The notes under the pieces were generated by a model. It had not been told where the DNA came from. It saw only the letters and a program-made list of their open reading frames with translations, and did not search any database. Both the position numbers and the translations under genes were made by a program. 64,000 bases of DNA from Lunatimonas salinarum (GTDB lineage Bacteria > Bacteroidota > Bacteroidia > Cytophagales > Cyclobacteriaceae): NCBI RefSeq assembly GCF_017811155.1, contig NZ_JACVCV010000007.1, positions 124,001-188,000 on the forward strand, in the 5' to 3' direction. The stretch's first letter is position 1. The number at the start of each line of letters is the position of its first letter. This document shows positions 36,390 to 43,570 of this stretch, one piece after another.

Positions 36390-36560
36390 TATTTCGGGGT
36401 GTTTTTTCCATTTGCCGTGTCATTCCCAAAAGTCTTACGATGGCTACACCCGTCAACATGCTCAATTGGTATTATCTCGGTTTTCTTTTTTACCCCGTAT
36501 CATTTGCCAACTCCGAGTAAGGTGTTACTTTTAGGCTGTGGGAATTTACAAATAATGATC
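36389..36560 (-). pseudogene. Decayed 3' end of a gene, possible toxin C-terminus
   Basis: Minus-strand remnants read LKVTPYSELANDTG, then after a one-base shift KKKTEIIPIEHVDGCSHRKT and finally FGNDTANGKNTPK to a stop at 36389-36391. The 5' part is missing, cut off near the exonuclease gene. The short, charged, C-terminal character and coupling to a small acidic partner suggest a contact-dependent or polymorphic toxin tail, but this is only inferred. Confidence 0.4.
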
Positions 36561-36594
36561 CATACTATCCTAATCGAAAACTGATAGATTCAAC

Positions 36595-37959
36595 ATGTAT
36601 GCCATTGTAGATATAGAGACTACGGGAGGATTTTCGGCAGGGAATCGGATCATCGAGATCGCCGTAGTGATTCACGATGGCGTGCGTATTGTAAAAGAAT
36701 ATCAGACACTTATAAATCCCAATCGGATGTTGCCGGGTTTTATCACTGGCCTAACAGGGATTACCAGTGAGATGTTGGAGCAGGCTCCGACATTCTCCGA
36801 AATTGCCGGGGAGCTGTCCGCACTTTTGGAGGGTAAGGTGTTTGTTGCCCATAACGTGAATTTTGATCTCAACTTTGTGAAGACGGCCTTCGCGTCAGAA
36901 GGTATTGCCTATAGCCCGGCGATGCTGTGCACGGTTCGGTTAAGTAGGAAAATATTTCCCGGGCACCGCTCTTACTCGCTTGGTACTCTATGTGATCAGC
37001 GGGGAATACAGATCCGAGGTAGGCACCGCGCCATGGGCGATGCTTATGCCACAGCCTTGCTTTTTGGTCAGTTGTTGGAGGCGGATGCTAACGGGGTAAT
37101 CGCAGCTTCGTTGAAGGGGAAGCGAAAGGAAACGTCGCTACCTCCCCACATCAGTCAGGAGAAATATGCGCAGCTGCCGGAAGAAACTGGGGTATATTAC
37201 TTTCACGATCAGCAAGGGCGGATCATCTACGTGGGCAAGGCACTGAATATCAAGAGTCGGTTCAAAGGACACTTTTCCGGAAAAGCAAAGATTGATTTGA
37301 AAACAGAGGTCCACGACGTCAGTTACGAGCTCACAGGTAGCGAGTTCTTGGCGCTGCTGGTTGAGACGTTGGAGATAAAAAAGCATTGGCCGAAATACAA
37401 CCGGGCCATGAAGGTCAAATCCACTCGTTGGGGACTGTTTACCTATCTTGATCAGGGAGGGTTTATTCGGCTCGGAGTTGGGAAGGCCGGCGGCATGCAG
37501 GAATCCATTTGCAGTTTCAATACCCATGCAGAGGCTTGGCATTTTCTGCTCGCCCAAGTAAAATATCACGCGCTCTGCCCCAAGCTCTGCGGTATTCAAA
37601 AGGTCGTTGGCGCCTGCTACGACCGTCTAGAGGGAAGCTGCATGGGCGCCTGTGAGGGTGCAGAGAGTCCCGAACTCTATAACGAGCGGGTCAATGCGAT
37701 GCTGGAGGCCATTCGGCTCGATGAAAAGGTGATTTTGATCAAGGAAAAAGGCCGAGGCGACGAGGAGGAAGCCGCTCTATTGTTTGAAAGAGGGCTTCTG
37801 TCTGCATTTGGTTATATCGATAAGCGTTTTGCTCCTTCCCAGCCCGAACAGCTACTGGAGCTCCTTAAGCCTGTGAAGCCCGTACCGGAGACCGCTTACT
37901 ATCTGCGGGCCTACCTCGAACGGGGCCAAAACAAAAATATTTATTACCTTAGTAGTTGA
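36595..37959 (+). CDS. DnaQ-like exonuclease fused to GIY-YIG (UvrC-N-like) nuclease
   Basis: 454-residue nuclease fusion. Residues 1-165 are a DEDDh 3'-5' exonuclease like the polymerase III epsilon subunit: AIVDIETTGG carries the first Asp-Glu pair, HNVNFDLNFVK the second Asp, and RHRAMGDAYATA the His and last Asp. Residues about 185-275 form a GIY-YIG domain (TGVYYFHDQQGRIIYVGKAL, SRFKGHF), as in UvrC and Cho. The remaining part resembles the segment after GIY-YIG in UvrC but lacks its RNase H-like half. Such fusions are widespread in Bacteroidota and are thought to take part in DNA repair. No operon partner is fixed; the next gene starts 56 bases downstream. Confidence 0.9.
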   Translation: MYAIVDIETTGGFSAGNRIIEIAVVIHDGVRIVKEYQTLINPNRMLPGFITGLTGITSEMLEQAPTFSEIAGELSALLEGKVFVAHNVNFDLNFVKTAFASEGIAYSPAMLCTVRLSRKIFPGHRSYSLGTLCDQRGIQIRGRHRAMGDAYATALLFGQLLEADANGVIAASLKGKRKETSLPPHISQEKYAQLPEETGVYYFHDQQGRIIYVGKALNIKSRFKGHFSGKAKIDLKTEVHDVSYELTGSEFLALLVETLEIKKHWPKYNRAMKVKSTRWGLFTYLDQGGFIRLGVGKAGGMQESICSFNTHAEAWHFLLAQVKYHALCPKLCGIQKVVGACYDRLEGSCMGACEGAESPELYNERVNAMLEAIRLDEKVILIKEKGRGDEEEAALLFERGLLSAFGYIDKRFAPSQPEQLLELLKPVKPVPETAYYLRAYLERGQNKNIYYLSS

Positions 37960-38015
37960 TTGATCACCGTCAACCGCTTTTTTTAGATTTACCGAACTTA
38001 AAACAATCAGTACCT

Positions 38016-39038
38016 ATGCATATCAATGACCACAATGCGTTATTGCCCTATCAGCCTTTGGCCGACCGATACAACACGATGCAGTATCGGCGCTGCGGAA
38101 AAAGCGGCATTGATCTCCCGCTAATTTCCCTGGGCCTGTGGCACAACTTTGGACATCCCGATGACTTCAAGAATCAACGCAAGCTCTTGAGGAAGGCTTT
38201 TGACTTGGGGATCACCCATTTTGATTTGGCCAACAATTATGGTCCGCCATTTGGCGCCGCGGAGGAGAATTTCGGCAGGATACTACAAAAGGATTTTTTG
38301 CCACTCAGGGATGAGTTGATCATCTCCTCCAAGGCTGGCTGGGACATGTGGCCCGGGCCCTATGGGAATTTTGGGTCGCGCAAGTACCTCATTGCCAGTT
38401 TGGACCAAAGTCTAAAGCGCATGGGTTTGGATTATGTGGATGTTTTTTACCATCACCGGCCGGATCCGAAGACGCCCATGGAGGAAACGATGGGTGCATT
38501 GGATCACATCGTGCGGCAGGGTAAGGCGCTGTATGTGGGGGTTTCGCAGTATTCTGCCGAGGAGACCAAGCAGGCGTCACAGATCCTTAAGGCATTAGGC
38601 ACACCCTGTTTCATTCATCAGCCAAGGTATAGCATGCTGGATCGCTGGGTAGAGGATGGTTTGTTGGATGTACTTGAGGAGGAAGGCATCGGAGCCATCC
38701 CATTCTCGCCGTTGGAGCAGGGAGTTTTGACCAGCAAATACCTCAAAGGCCTACCAGAGGATTCCAGGGCGGTACGTGACGGCCGGTATTTACAGGCCGA
38801 TGCCATCACACCGGAGCTGTTGCAGCGGGTTCGCGCATTAAATGATATTGCGGGCCGTCGTGGGCAGACGCTTGCCCAAATGGCGATCGCCTGGCTGTTG
38901 AAAGATCCCCGTATTACTACCGTACTGGTAGGTGCCAGTCGGGTAGAGCAACTGGAGGATAACGTAGCCACCATACAAAATTTGGCTTTTTCGGATGAAG
39001 AGCTTGGAGAAATTGAACGGGTGTTGAAAAACGGGTGA
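38016..39038 (+). CDS. Aldo/keto reductase (L-glyceraldehyde 3-phosphate reductase-like)
   Basis: NADPH-dependent aldo/keto reductase of 340 residues resembling E. coli YghZ/Gpr and potassium-channel beta subunits: MQYRRCGKSGIDLPLISLGL at the start, FDLANNYGPP with the catalytic Asp and Tyr, IISSKAGWDMWPGPYG with the Lys, YVDVFYHHRPDP with the His, and SRVEQLEDN in the cofactor-binding end. It probably detoxifies small aldehydes such as methylglyoxal or reduces L-glyceraldehyde 3-phosphate. ATG 38016 is used because a longer frame from TTG 37956 overlaps the previous gene and adds residues foreign to the family. Confidence 0.9.
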   Translation: MHINDHNALLPYQPLADRYNTMQYRRCGKSGIDLPLISLGLWHNFGHPDDFKNQRKLLRKAFDLGITHFDLANNYGPPFGAAEENFGRILQKDFLPLRDELIISSKAGWDMWPGPYGNFGSRKYLIASLDQSLKRMGLDYVDVFYHHRPDPKTPMEETMGALDHIVRQGKALYVGVSQYSAEETKQASQILKALGTPCFIHQPRYSMLDRWVEDGLLDVLEEEGIGAIPFSPLEQGVLTSKYLKGLPEDSRAVRDGRYLQADAITPELLQRVRALNDIAGRRGQTLAQMAIAWLLKDPRITTVLVGASRVEQLEDNVATIQNLAFSDEELGEIERVLKNG

Positions 39039-39079
39039 TTCGGGTAAGGAGGGTCAGCAAATCCTTGGAATAGGAGAAG

Positions 39080-39093
39080 GATAGTATACTATC
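39080..39093 (+). promoter_or_regulatory. 14-bp perfect palindrome, possible operator
   Basis: GATAGTATACTATC is a perfect inverted repeat 67 bases before the oxidoreductase ATG at 39161. Its position suits a repressor site, but no regulator gene is adjacent and no promoter boxes are clear. Confidence 0.35.
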
Positions 39094-39160
39094 AGCGTAA
39101 ACTTTTCTCGGTCTTTGGGTCGCGAAAGGTAGTTAATCATGTGGAAAAAATAGTAACGAT

Positions 39161-40129
39161 ATGAAGAAAGTCATTTTTCACGAGGCGGGGATGCCAGCTG
39201 AAGTGCTCCGGGTGGAGGAAGTGGACATTCCATCCCCTAGAGAAGGAGAAGTACTGATTCGTGTCACCGCACGTAACATCAACCCAGCGGATATTATGTT
39301 TATCAGGGGCATGTATGGCCTGCAGCCCCGTTTTCCATCCCCGGCGGGGTTTGAGGCTGTGGGGGTCATCGAAGACTCGAATGGCAACTCGGGCTTCATG
39401 AAGGGTGACCGTGTAATATTCAGCGGGATAGGCACTTGGGCAGAGTATATTTGCCTTCCAGCAGATCAATTGATACCTGCGCCGCAGGGTATGTCCGACG
39501 ATGTAGCCTGTCAGGCTTTTATAAACCCCATGACAGCCTATGGGATGCTGGATCGGGCGCAGCTAGGCGAGGGAGATTGGCTGTTGTTGACGGCGGGGGC
39601 CTCGGCTTTTTCCAAGTTGGTAATTCAGATGGCCAAAAAAAGGGGAATTCGTGTCCTTTGCACGGTGCGTCGCGACGAGCAGATACAATCTTTGGTAGCC
39701 TTGGGTGCTGAAGTGGTGGTAAATACGGAAAGAGAGAAATTGGCTGCACGCGTTAGCGAGGTAACCGACAAGGCCGGAGTGGCAGTGGTATTTGATGCTG
39801 TGGGGGGCACCTTGGGTGCCGAAGCCTTGACCTGTCTTCGTGCAAAGGGAAGAATGATCGTGTATGGTTTACTTAGTTTGAAAAGCATTCCCTTGAACAG
39901 TGGCCTACTTATTTTTAAAGACCTAAAAGTGGAGGGTTTCTGGCTAACATCCTATTTGGCCGAGCTGGACGCAGCTGCCAGAATGAAGGCTTTCCGTGAA
40001 GTACTGACGTCCTTGGGTAAGGCTGAAGTGCGGGTGGATGTCGCAGAAAGGTACCCCATAGAGCGAGTCATCGATGCGATAGCGGCATTTGAAAAGCCTG
40101 GGCGAAGTGGGAAAATACTCCTTGTTTAA
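39161..40129 (+). CDS. Quinone-oxidoreductase-like MDR protein
   Basis: Zinc-free medium-chain dehydrogenase/reductase of 322 residues. The N-terminal catalytic domain contains RVTARNINPADIMFIRGMYG, and GFEAVGVIED marks the family turn. The Rossmann domain follows with LLTAGASAFSKLVIQMAKKR (a GxSxxG-type variant of the usual nucleotide-binding loop) and VFDAVGG. No structural-zinc cysteine cluster is present, so it is more like NADPH:quinone reductase than an alcohol dehydrogenase. Its end faces the TspO-like gene at 8 bases distance (converging). Regulation may involve the palindrome at 39080-39093. Confidence 0.87.
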   Translation: MKKVIFHEAGMPAEVLRVEEVDIPSPREGEVLIRVTARNINPADIMFIRGMYGLQPRFPSPAGFEAVGVIEDSNGNSGFMKGDRVIFSGIGTWAEYICLPADQLIPAPQGMSDDVACQAFINPMTAYGMLDRAQLGEGDWLLLTAGASAFSKLVIQMAKKRGIRVLCTVRRDEQIQSLVALGAEVVVNTEREKLAARVSEVTDKAGVAVVFDAVGGTLGAEALTCLRAKGRMIVYGLLSLKSIPLNSGLLIFKDLKVEGFWLTSYLAELDAAARMKAFREVLTSLGKAEVRVDVAERYPIERVIDAIAAFEKPGRSGKILLV

Positions 40130-40137
40130 CGGCTTAT

Positions 40138-40902
40138 CTATGCCGCTTTCCGGATTCCATTGATCTGTTTGGTGACCGCTAGTACAAGGAGTACAACGGC
40201 AGCGGTCAGACTGATCCAAACCACGGAATTCTCCTTGTTCCATTGGCTGACGGCGATAGCCACAAATCCCCAAACCCCAACCAACGCAGGTTCTTTGCGA
40301 TTGTGTTGGTACAATAGGAAAAGGTATACGGCCACAGCAGTAATCACCACGGGCAGTACCCAATTTTCAGGTATGGAAATGCCTATTGTTCCGGTGGATT
40401 GTAACCAAACAGCCATATTCAGCGTGGTGGCTAGGATAATCCATCCCAGGTAAATGCCTATTGGAAGGTGAATGAAAATCCGGTTACGCCGAGCGGTACT
40501 GAAGTTATACGATTCCAACTGAATCAACAAGGCGACCAGCGAAATCAATAGGCCGAAAATCACCAATACCGACCAACCCAAAGCCAAGTTGACCCAGAGG
40601 AATATCCAAGTACAGTTGAAGACGTTTGAAAGCAAAAACCAGATGCCGCCAGGCTGTAGGGAGTTATTGGCATCTCCTCGAAGGTAAGCGATCCATTGAA
40701 AGGATAGGAACCCCAAAAGAAGCAAGTAGATCAGTCCCCAGATCGAAAAGGCATATCCGGCGGGCGTGATCAGTGTGGTATACCGTTCGCTTACTTCCCC
40801 CACAGATCTTTCCCCCGCTGCGCCACTGCCAAAGAGGTAGTTGGAATACAGGACCGCCAAAAAGGAAAGTGAATTTCCGATCAGTAGTGTTAGGGATTTC
40901 AT
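40138..40902 (-). CDS. TspO/MBR-like tryptophan-rich membrane protein
   Basis: Membrane protein of 254 residues with about seven hydrophobic segments. The TspO-like signature is ITPAGYAFSIWGLIYLLLLG, and tryptophans are frequent (FNCTWIFLWVNLALGWSVL). It is longer than the classical five-helix TspO of about 160 residues, with extra helices at the C-terminus, as in the Bacteroidota 'tryptophan-rich sensory protein' group. Ligand and role are not visible. The start is unusual: ATGAAA at 40902 is the last part of dispersed-repeat copy D, whose small ORF stops four bases before it. The 5' leader therefore consists almost wholly of the repeat. Confidence 0.85.
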   Translation of the reverse strand: MKSLTLLIGNSLSFLAVLYSNYLFGSGAAGERSVGEVSERYTTLITPAGYAFSIWGLIYLLLLGFLSFQWIAYLRGDANNSLQPGGIWFLLSNVFNCTWIFLWVNLALGWSVLVIFGLLISLVALLIQLESYNFSTARRNRIFIHLPIGIYLGWIILATTLNMAVWLQSTGTIGISIPENWVLPVVITAVAVYLFLLYQHNRKEPALVGVWGFVAIAVSQWNKENSVVWISLTAAVVLLVLAVTKQINGIRKAA

Positions 40903-41011
40903 GTGTCTATAATTGTTTTTCAGTGGTCACATGGAATCTCGCATGGCGGATAGTCATCCCAGTGTGTGTCGCTTGCGTCATGCTCGATTTCATCTGTTTA
41001 TAATTGGTTGA
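40900..41011 (-). repeat. Dispersed repeat copy D, forming the tspO-like leader
   Basis: On the minus strand it reads AATTATAAACAGATGAAATC, GAGCATGACGCAAGCGACAC, GCGAGATTCCATGTGACC and the tail AATTATAGACACATGAAA. The last ATGAAA is the start of the TspO-like gene. It is preceded by a tail-type element, so the unit is bounded by the same A-rich initiation-like sequence on both sides. Confidence 0.85.
40907..40993 (-). CDS. Small ORF in repeat copy D, upstream of tspO-like gene
   Basis: A 28-codon frame, MKSSMTQATHTG then MTIRHARFHVTTEKQL, with ATG at 40993 and TAG at 40907-40909, four bases before the next ATG. The frame is preserved (with substitutions) in copies A, F and B, up to MKSS-TQATHGG. 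The spacing would let ribosomes pass directly from this frame to the main gene. It might be only a by-product of the repeat; translation is not shown. Confidence 0.4.
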   Translation of the reverse strand: MKSSMTQATHTGMTIRHARFHVTTEKQL

Positions 41012-41020
41012 TTAAATATA

Positions 41021-41028
41021 CAAAATTA
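41021..41028 (-). promoter_or_regulatory. -7 box (TAATTTTG) just upstream of repeat D
   Basis: TAnnTTTG element on the minus strand ending 10 bases before repeat D, so a transcript would begin at about the repeat boundary. The -33 partner is poor. Confidence 0.4.
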
Positions 41029-41237
41029 ACGGCAGTTTTTCCTGTTTGGAAAGGAGCGATGGTCTTTGAGGGGTATGATCCCGTTAAAACCCCGTTATTT
41101 TGGGTGGAAAGCCTCCTGAAAACCGTTGTGAAATTGGCAAAAAGTGCCGCCCATTATTGACGTGTATTTATTGATATGATACTTGTATAGTCAAAATATT
41201 AAAAATACTGTAAAAAAATAATTTAAATCTTATCGAA
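41029..41237. other. Intergenic region between the TspO-like and tRNA-like genes
   Basis: No gene is supported. The stretch after 41160 becomes AT-rich and leads into the promoter of the tRNA-like RNA. Confidence 0.4.
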
Positions 41238-41269
41238 TTTGTAAAAAATCGATTCATGTGCTACCTTTG
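41238..41269 (+). promoter_or_regulatory. Promoter TTTG-N20-TACCTTTG of the tRNA-like RNA
   Basis: TTTG at 41238-41241 and TACCTTTG at 41262-41269 separated by exactly 20 bases: a near-perfect Bacteroidota housekeeping promoter. Transcription should start at about 41275, some 40 bases before the folded RNA. Confidence 0.75.
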
Positions 41270-41313
41270 AGATATCAAACAAAGACAAAACGTGTCGAAA
41301 AGTTTGTTGACAA

Positions 41314-41437
41314 TGTAGGATGATGAAACTGGCAGACATGCCCTCCGGTCTCGGGGGTGGGGAGCTAAGGACAAAGCAAACATGGAGCTCGTGTTTTGCC
41401 TAACTGCCCCGTGGAGGTTCGACTCCTTCTCCTACAG
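41314..41437 (+). ncRNA. tRNA-like RNA (Leu-like) with enlarged variable arm and aberrant anticodon loop
   Basis: A 124-base element with tRNA architecture: acceptor stem TGTAGGA/TCCTACA (7 of 7 pairs, 41314-41320 with 41430-41436), T8 and G9, D arm ATG-AAACTGGCAGA-CAT containing G18-G19, and T arm GGAGG-TTCGACT-CCTTC (5 pairs, canonical TTCGA). The D arm and general form resemble tRNA-Leu. The anticodon stem would be CCCTC/GGGGG, but its loop CGGTCTC lacks U33. The variable region is far too long: GGGG (41359-41362) pairs with CCCC (41407-41410) around about 44 bases with a further imperfect hairpin (GCAAACA with TGTTTTGC). No CCA is encoded. It has its own promoter and terminator. It may be a degenerate tRNA, an allo-tRNA-like form, or a regulatory RNA. 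Confidence 0.6.
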
Positions 41438-41468
41438 CAGGTTATTTTGGGTTTATTGTTAATTGACT

Positions 41469-41501
41469 AAAGCTATGAGACATTGTTTCATAGCTTTTTT
41501 T
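41469..41501 (+). terminator. Intrinsic terminator of the tRNA-like RNA
   Basis: AAAGCTATGA pairs with TCATAGCTTT around a short loop and runs into TTTTTTT. It lies 32 bases after the folded RNA and before any coding gene. Confidence 0.8.
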
Positions 41502-41699
41502 ATGCCAATTAATTTTTAAAACGGGCTAACTATTTTGAGAAGCCCAATTGGAAGACTCTGTAGGTAATGACTTCTTCTAGCCGTTTAACGACCTTTACAA
41601 CGAAGCCTGATATTGGAAGTCACCGAAGTGCGTAGGCCTTTTCTGCTTTTGAACCGAAAAATTGAAAGCATGGGGGGATAACTGTAGTTAATATTTTAA

Positions 41700-41714
41700 T
41701 GCAACTATGTTGCA
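41700..41714 (+). promoter_or_regulatory. Zur-like operator palindrome
   Basis: TGCAACTATGTTGCA is a perfect inverted repeat around TAT. The form TGCAAC-N3-GTTGCA resembles Fur-superfamily (Zur) boxes in Bacteroidota. It covers the -33 region of the promoter for the COG0523 gene, a position suited to repression. That the regulator is Zur is inferred from the gene controlled. Confidence 0.6.
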
Positions 41715-41738
41715 AGTAAATAATTAATGCTATATTTG
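41710..41738 (+). promoter_or_regulatory. Promoter of the COG0523 GTPase gene
   Basis: TATATTTG (41731-41738) matches TAnnTTTG, with TTG at 41710-41712 at 18 bases spacing. The upstream half lies inside the palindrome at 41700-41714. The ATG follows 50 bases later. Confidence 0.55.
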
Positions 41739-41788
41739 TCTTTCGAAGGGTGCTTACGTAAGCACTGATTTTCCATTCGACAAATTTC

Positions 41789-43018
41789 ATGAACCTCACT
41801 GATAAACTACCTGTCACCGTCTTGAGTGGTTTTCTGGGGGCAGGTAAGACTAGCCTTCTGAACCATGTGTTACATAATAAGAAAGGCCTAAAGGTTGCCG
41901 TGATTGTCAACGACATGAGCGAAGTAAACGTGGATGTCCGTTTGGTCGATAGCGATCTTTCTGGTGGCATCCGTGAAAATACGCTTTCCCGGACGGAGGA
42001 ACGTTTGGTAGAGATGAGCAATGGGTGTATTTGTTGCACCCTAAGGGAAGACCTGATGGTAGAAGTGGAGAAGCTGGCAAAGGAAAACCGCTTTGATTAC
42101 CTGTTGATAGAAAGTACAGGTATCAGCGAGCCGGTTCCTGTTGCACAGACCTTTTCCTTTGTCGATGAGGAAAATGGAATTGACCTCTCTCGTTTTAGTT
42201 ACATTGATACCATGGTGACTATAGTGGACTGCTTTAATTTTTTACAGGACTTTGGCACCAACGAACGGTTGAGGGACCGCTATCTCACCGATATGGAAGG
42301 GGATTATCGGACGATCGTCAATCTATTAACAGATCAGATTGAGTTTGCTAACGTAATTATTCTCAATAAGACGGATTTGGTGGACGAAAAAACCGTCGGA
42401 TTATTGGAGGCAGCGATAAAAAAGCTGAACCCCGGAGCTAGGATTCTTAGATCTCAGTTTGGAAGAATTGACATTTCAGAGATCTTGCATACTCGCCTAT
42501 TTGACTTTGAGGAGGCACAATCTTCGGCTGGCTGGCAACGGGAGCTTCAGTCAGGCGTTCATACCCCTGAGACGGAGGAATACGGTATTGGATCAATGGT
42601 TTTTCGGGATCCACGGCCGTTTCACCCAGAAAGGTTTTGGCGGTATCTAAACGAGAGTTATCCAAGCGGCATCATCCGGGCAAAGGGCCTTTTTTGGCTG
42701 GCCTCTAGACCCAACGATGCGCTTAGTTTTTCCCAGGCAGGAGGCTCCTCCCGTATGGAGCGGGCAGGAGTTTGGTGGTGCAGTATGCCTTTTTCCCAAC
42801 GAATGAAATATGCTTCTTTTCTAGAAAATCAACAGGCGATTGAGGGCCGTTGGAGCAGGCAATGGGGAGATCGAATGAACGAACTGGTATTTATTGGTCA
42901 GGATATTGATAAAGAAAAGTTATTACTGGGACTGCAGGCGTGTCTGCTGCGGGATGAGGAGCAAGTGCTTTTTGACAAGAAGACCAGATTTAAGGATCCG
43001 TTTCCAAAAGAGATTTAG
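41789..43018 (+). CDS. COG0523-family GTP-binding metallochaperone (ZNG1/ZigA-like)
   Basis: G3E-family P-loop GTPase of 409 residues. The Walker A motif is GFLGAGKTSLLNH, the metal-binding CxCC motif NGCICCTLRED, and IESTGISEPVPVA and NKTD complete the nucleotide site. The C-terminal CobW_C domain starts around residue 265 (YGIGSMVFRDPRPFHPERFW). Proteins of this type deliver zinc to client metalloenzymes when zinc is scarce and are typically under Zur control, which the operator-like palindrome at 41700-41714 supports. Cobalt or iron clients (CobW, nitrile hydratase activators) are the alternatives, but no such enzyme genes are near. Confidence 0.9.
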   Translation: MNLTDKLPVTVLSGFLGAGKTSLLNHVLHNKKGLKVAVIVNDMSEVNVDVRLVDSDLSGGIRENTLSRTEERLVEMSNGCICCTLREDLMVEVEKLAKENRFDYLLIESTGISEPVPVAQTFSFVDEENGIDLSRFSYIDTMVTIVDCFNFLQDFGTNERLRDRYLTDMEGDYRTIVNLLTDQIEFANVIILNKTDLVDEKTVGLLEAAIKKLNPGARILRSQFGRIDISEILHTRLFDFEEAQSSAGWQRELQSGVHTPETEEYGIGSMVFRDPRPFHPERFWRYLNESYPSGIIRAKGLFWLASRPNDALSFSQAGGSSRMERAGVWWCSMPFSQRMKYASFLENQQAIEGRWSRQWGDRMNELVFIGQDIDKEKLLLGLQACLLRDEEQVLFDKKTRFKDPFPKEI

Positions 43019-43151
43019 CGGCTGAAATAGGACGTAAGGGGCACTGAGTGGTAGCGGGTTGCTGGCAAAGCACAAAAAGTGGCGCATGGGCTTTTTGCAA
43101 AAAAAGATGTATTTTGGTAGTATCTTTACAAATCAAGCAAATGCAAAGCCC

Positions 43152-43517
43152 ATGAAAACAACCGCAGACCACAATCGACGCATGGCGGAGATGACGTTTG
43201 CCACGGTGTATCCCCATTATATTGCGAAAGTGGAGCGCAAAGGCCGTAGCAAGGAGGAATTACATCAGGTGATAGCTTGGCTGACTGGTTTTAGCGAACA
43301 GGATTTGCAACGGCTTATCGACGAAAAGGCCACCTTTGAAGCCTTTTTTGCCCAAGCTACGCTTAACCCACAAGCCAACTTGATCACGGGTGTGATCTGT
43401 GGGTACCGAGTTGAGGAGATCGAAAATCCGATCACTAGAAAGGTGCGGTATTTGGATAAGGTTGTGGACGAACTGGCCAAAGGCAGAAAATTGGACAAAA
43501 TCATGCGTGCCGGCTGA
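43152..43517 (+). CDS. DUF2200 family protein
   Basis: Cytoplasmic protein of 121 residues matching DUF2200 closely: AEMTFATVYPHYIAKVERKG, KEELHQVIAWLTGF, LITGVICGYRVEEIENP and YLDKVVDELAKGRKLDKIMR. Function unknown. ATG 43152 is chosen because the longer open frame from 43059 adds residues not seen in the family. It follows the metallochaperone gene at 133 bases and converges with the his operon. Confidence 0.87.
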   Translation: MKTTADHNRRMAEMTFATVYPHYIAKVERKGRSKEELHQVIAWLTGFSEQDLQRLIDEKATFEAFFAQATLNPQANLITGVICGYRVEEIENPITRKVRYLDKVVDELAKGRKLDKIMRAG

Positions 43518-43570
43518 TGGAGGAAAGAAACGATCGGCTCCAAGTCGGTGACGATTTGGAGCCGGTATGC

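Noticed and set aside
41314-41437. Ordinary tRNA-Leu or tmRNA reading of the tRNA-like element
   Set aside because: The variable region is far too long and the anticodon loop lacks U33 for a normal tRNA-Leu; the element is too short and has no tag frame for tmRNA.
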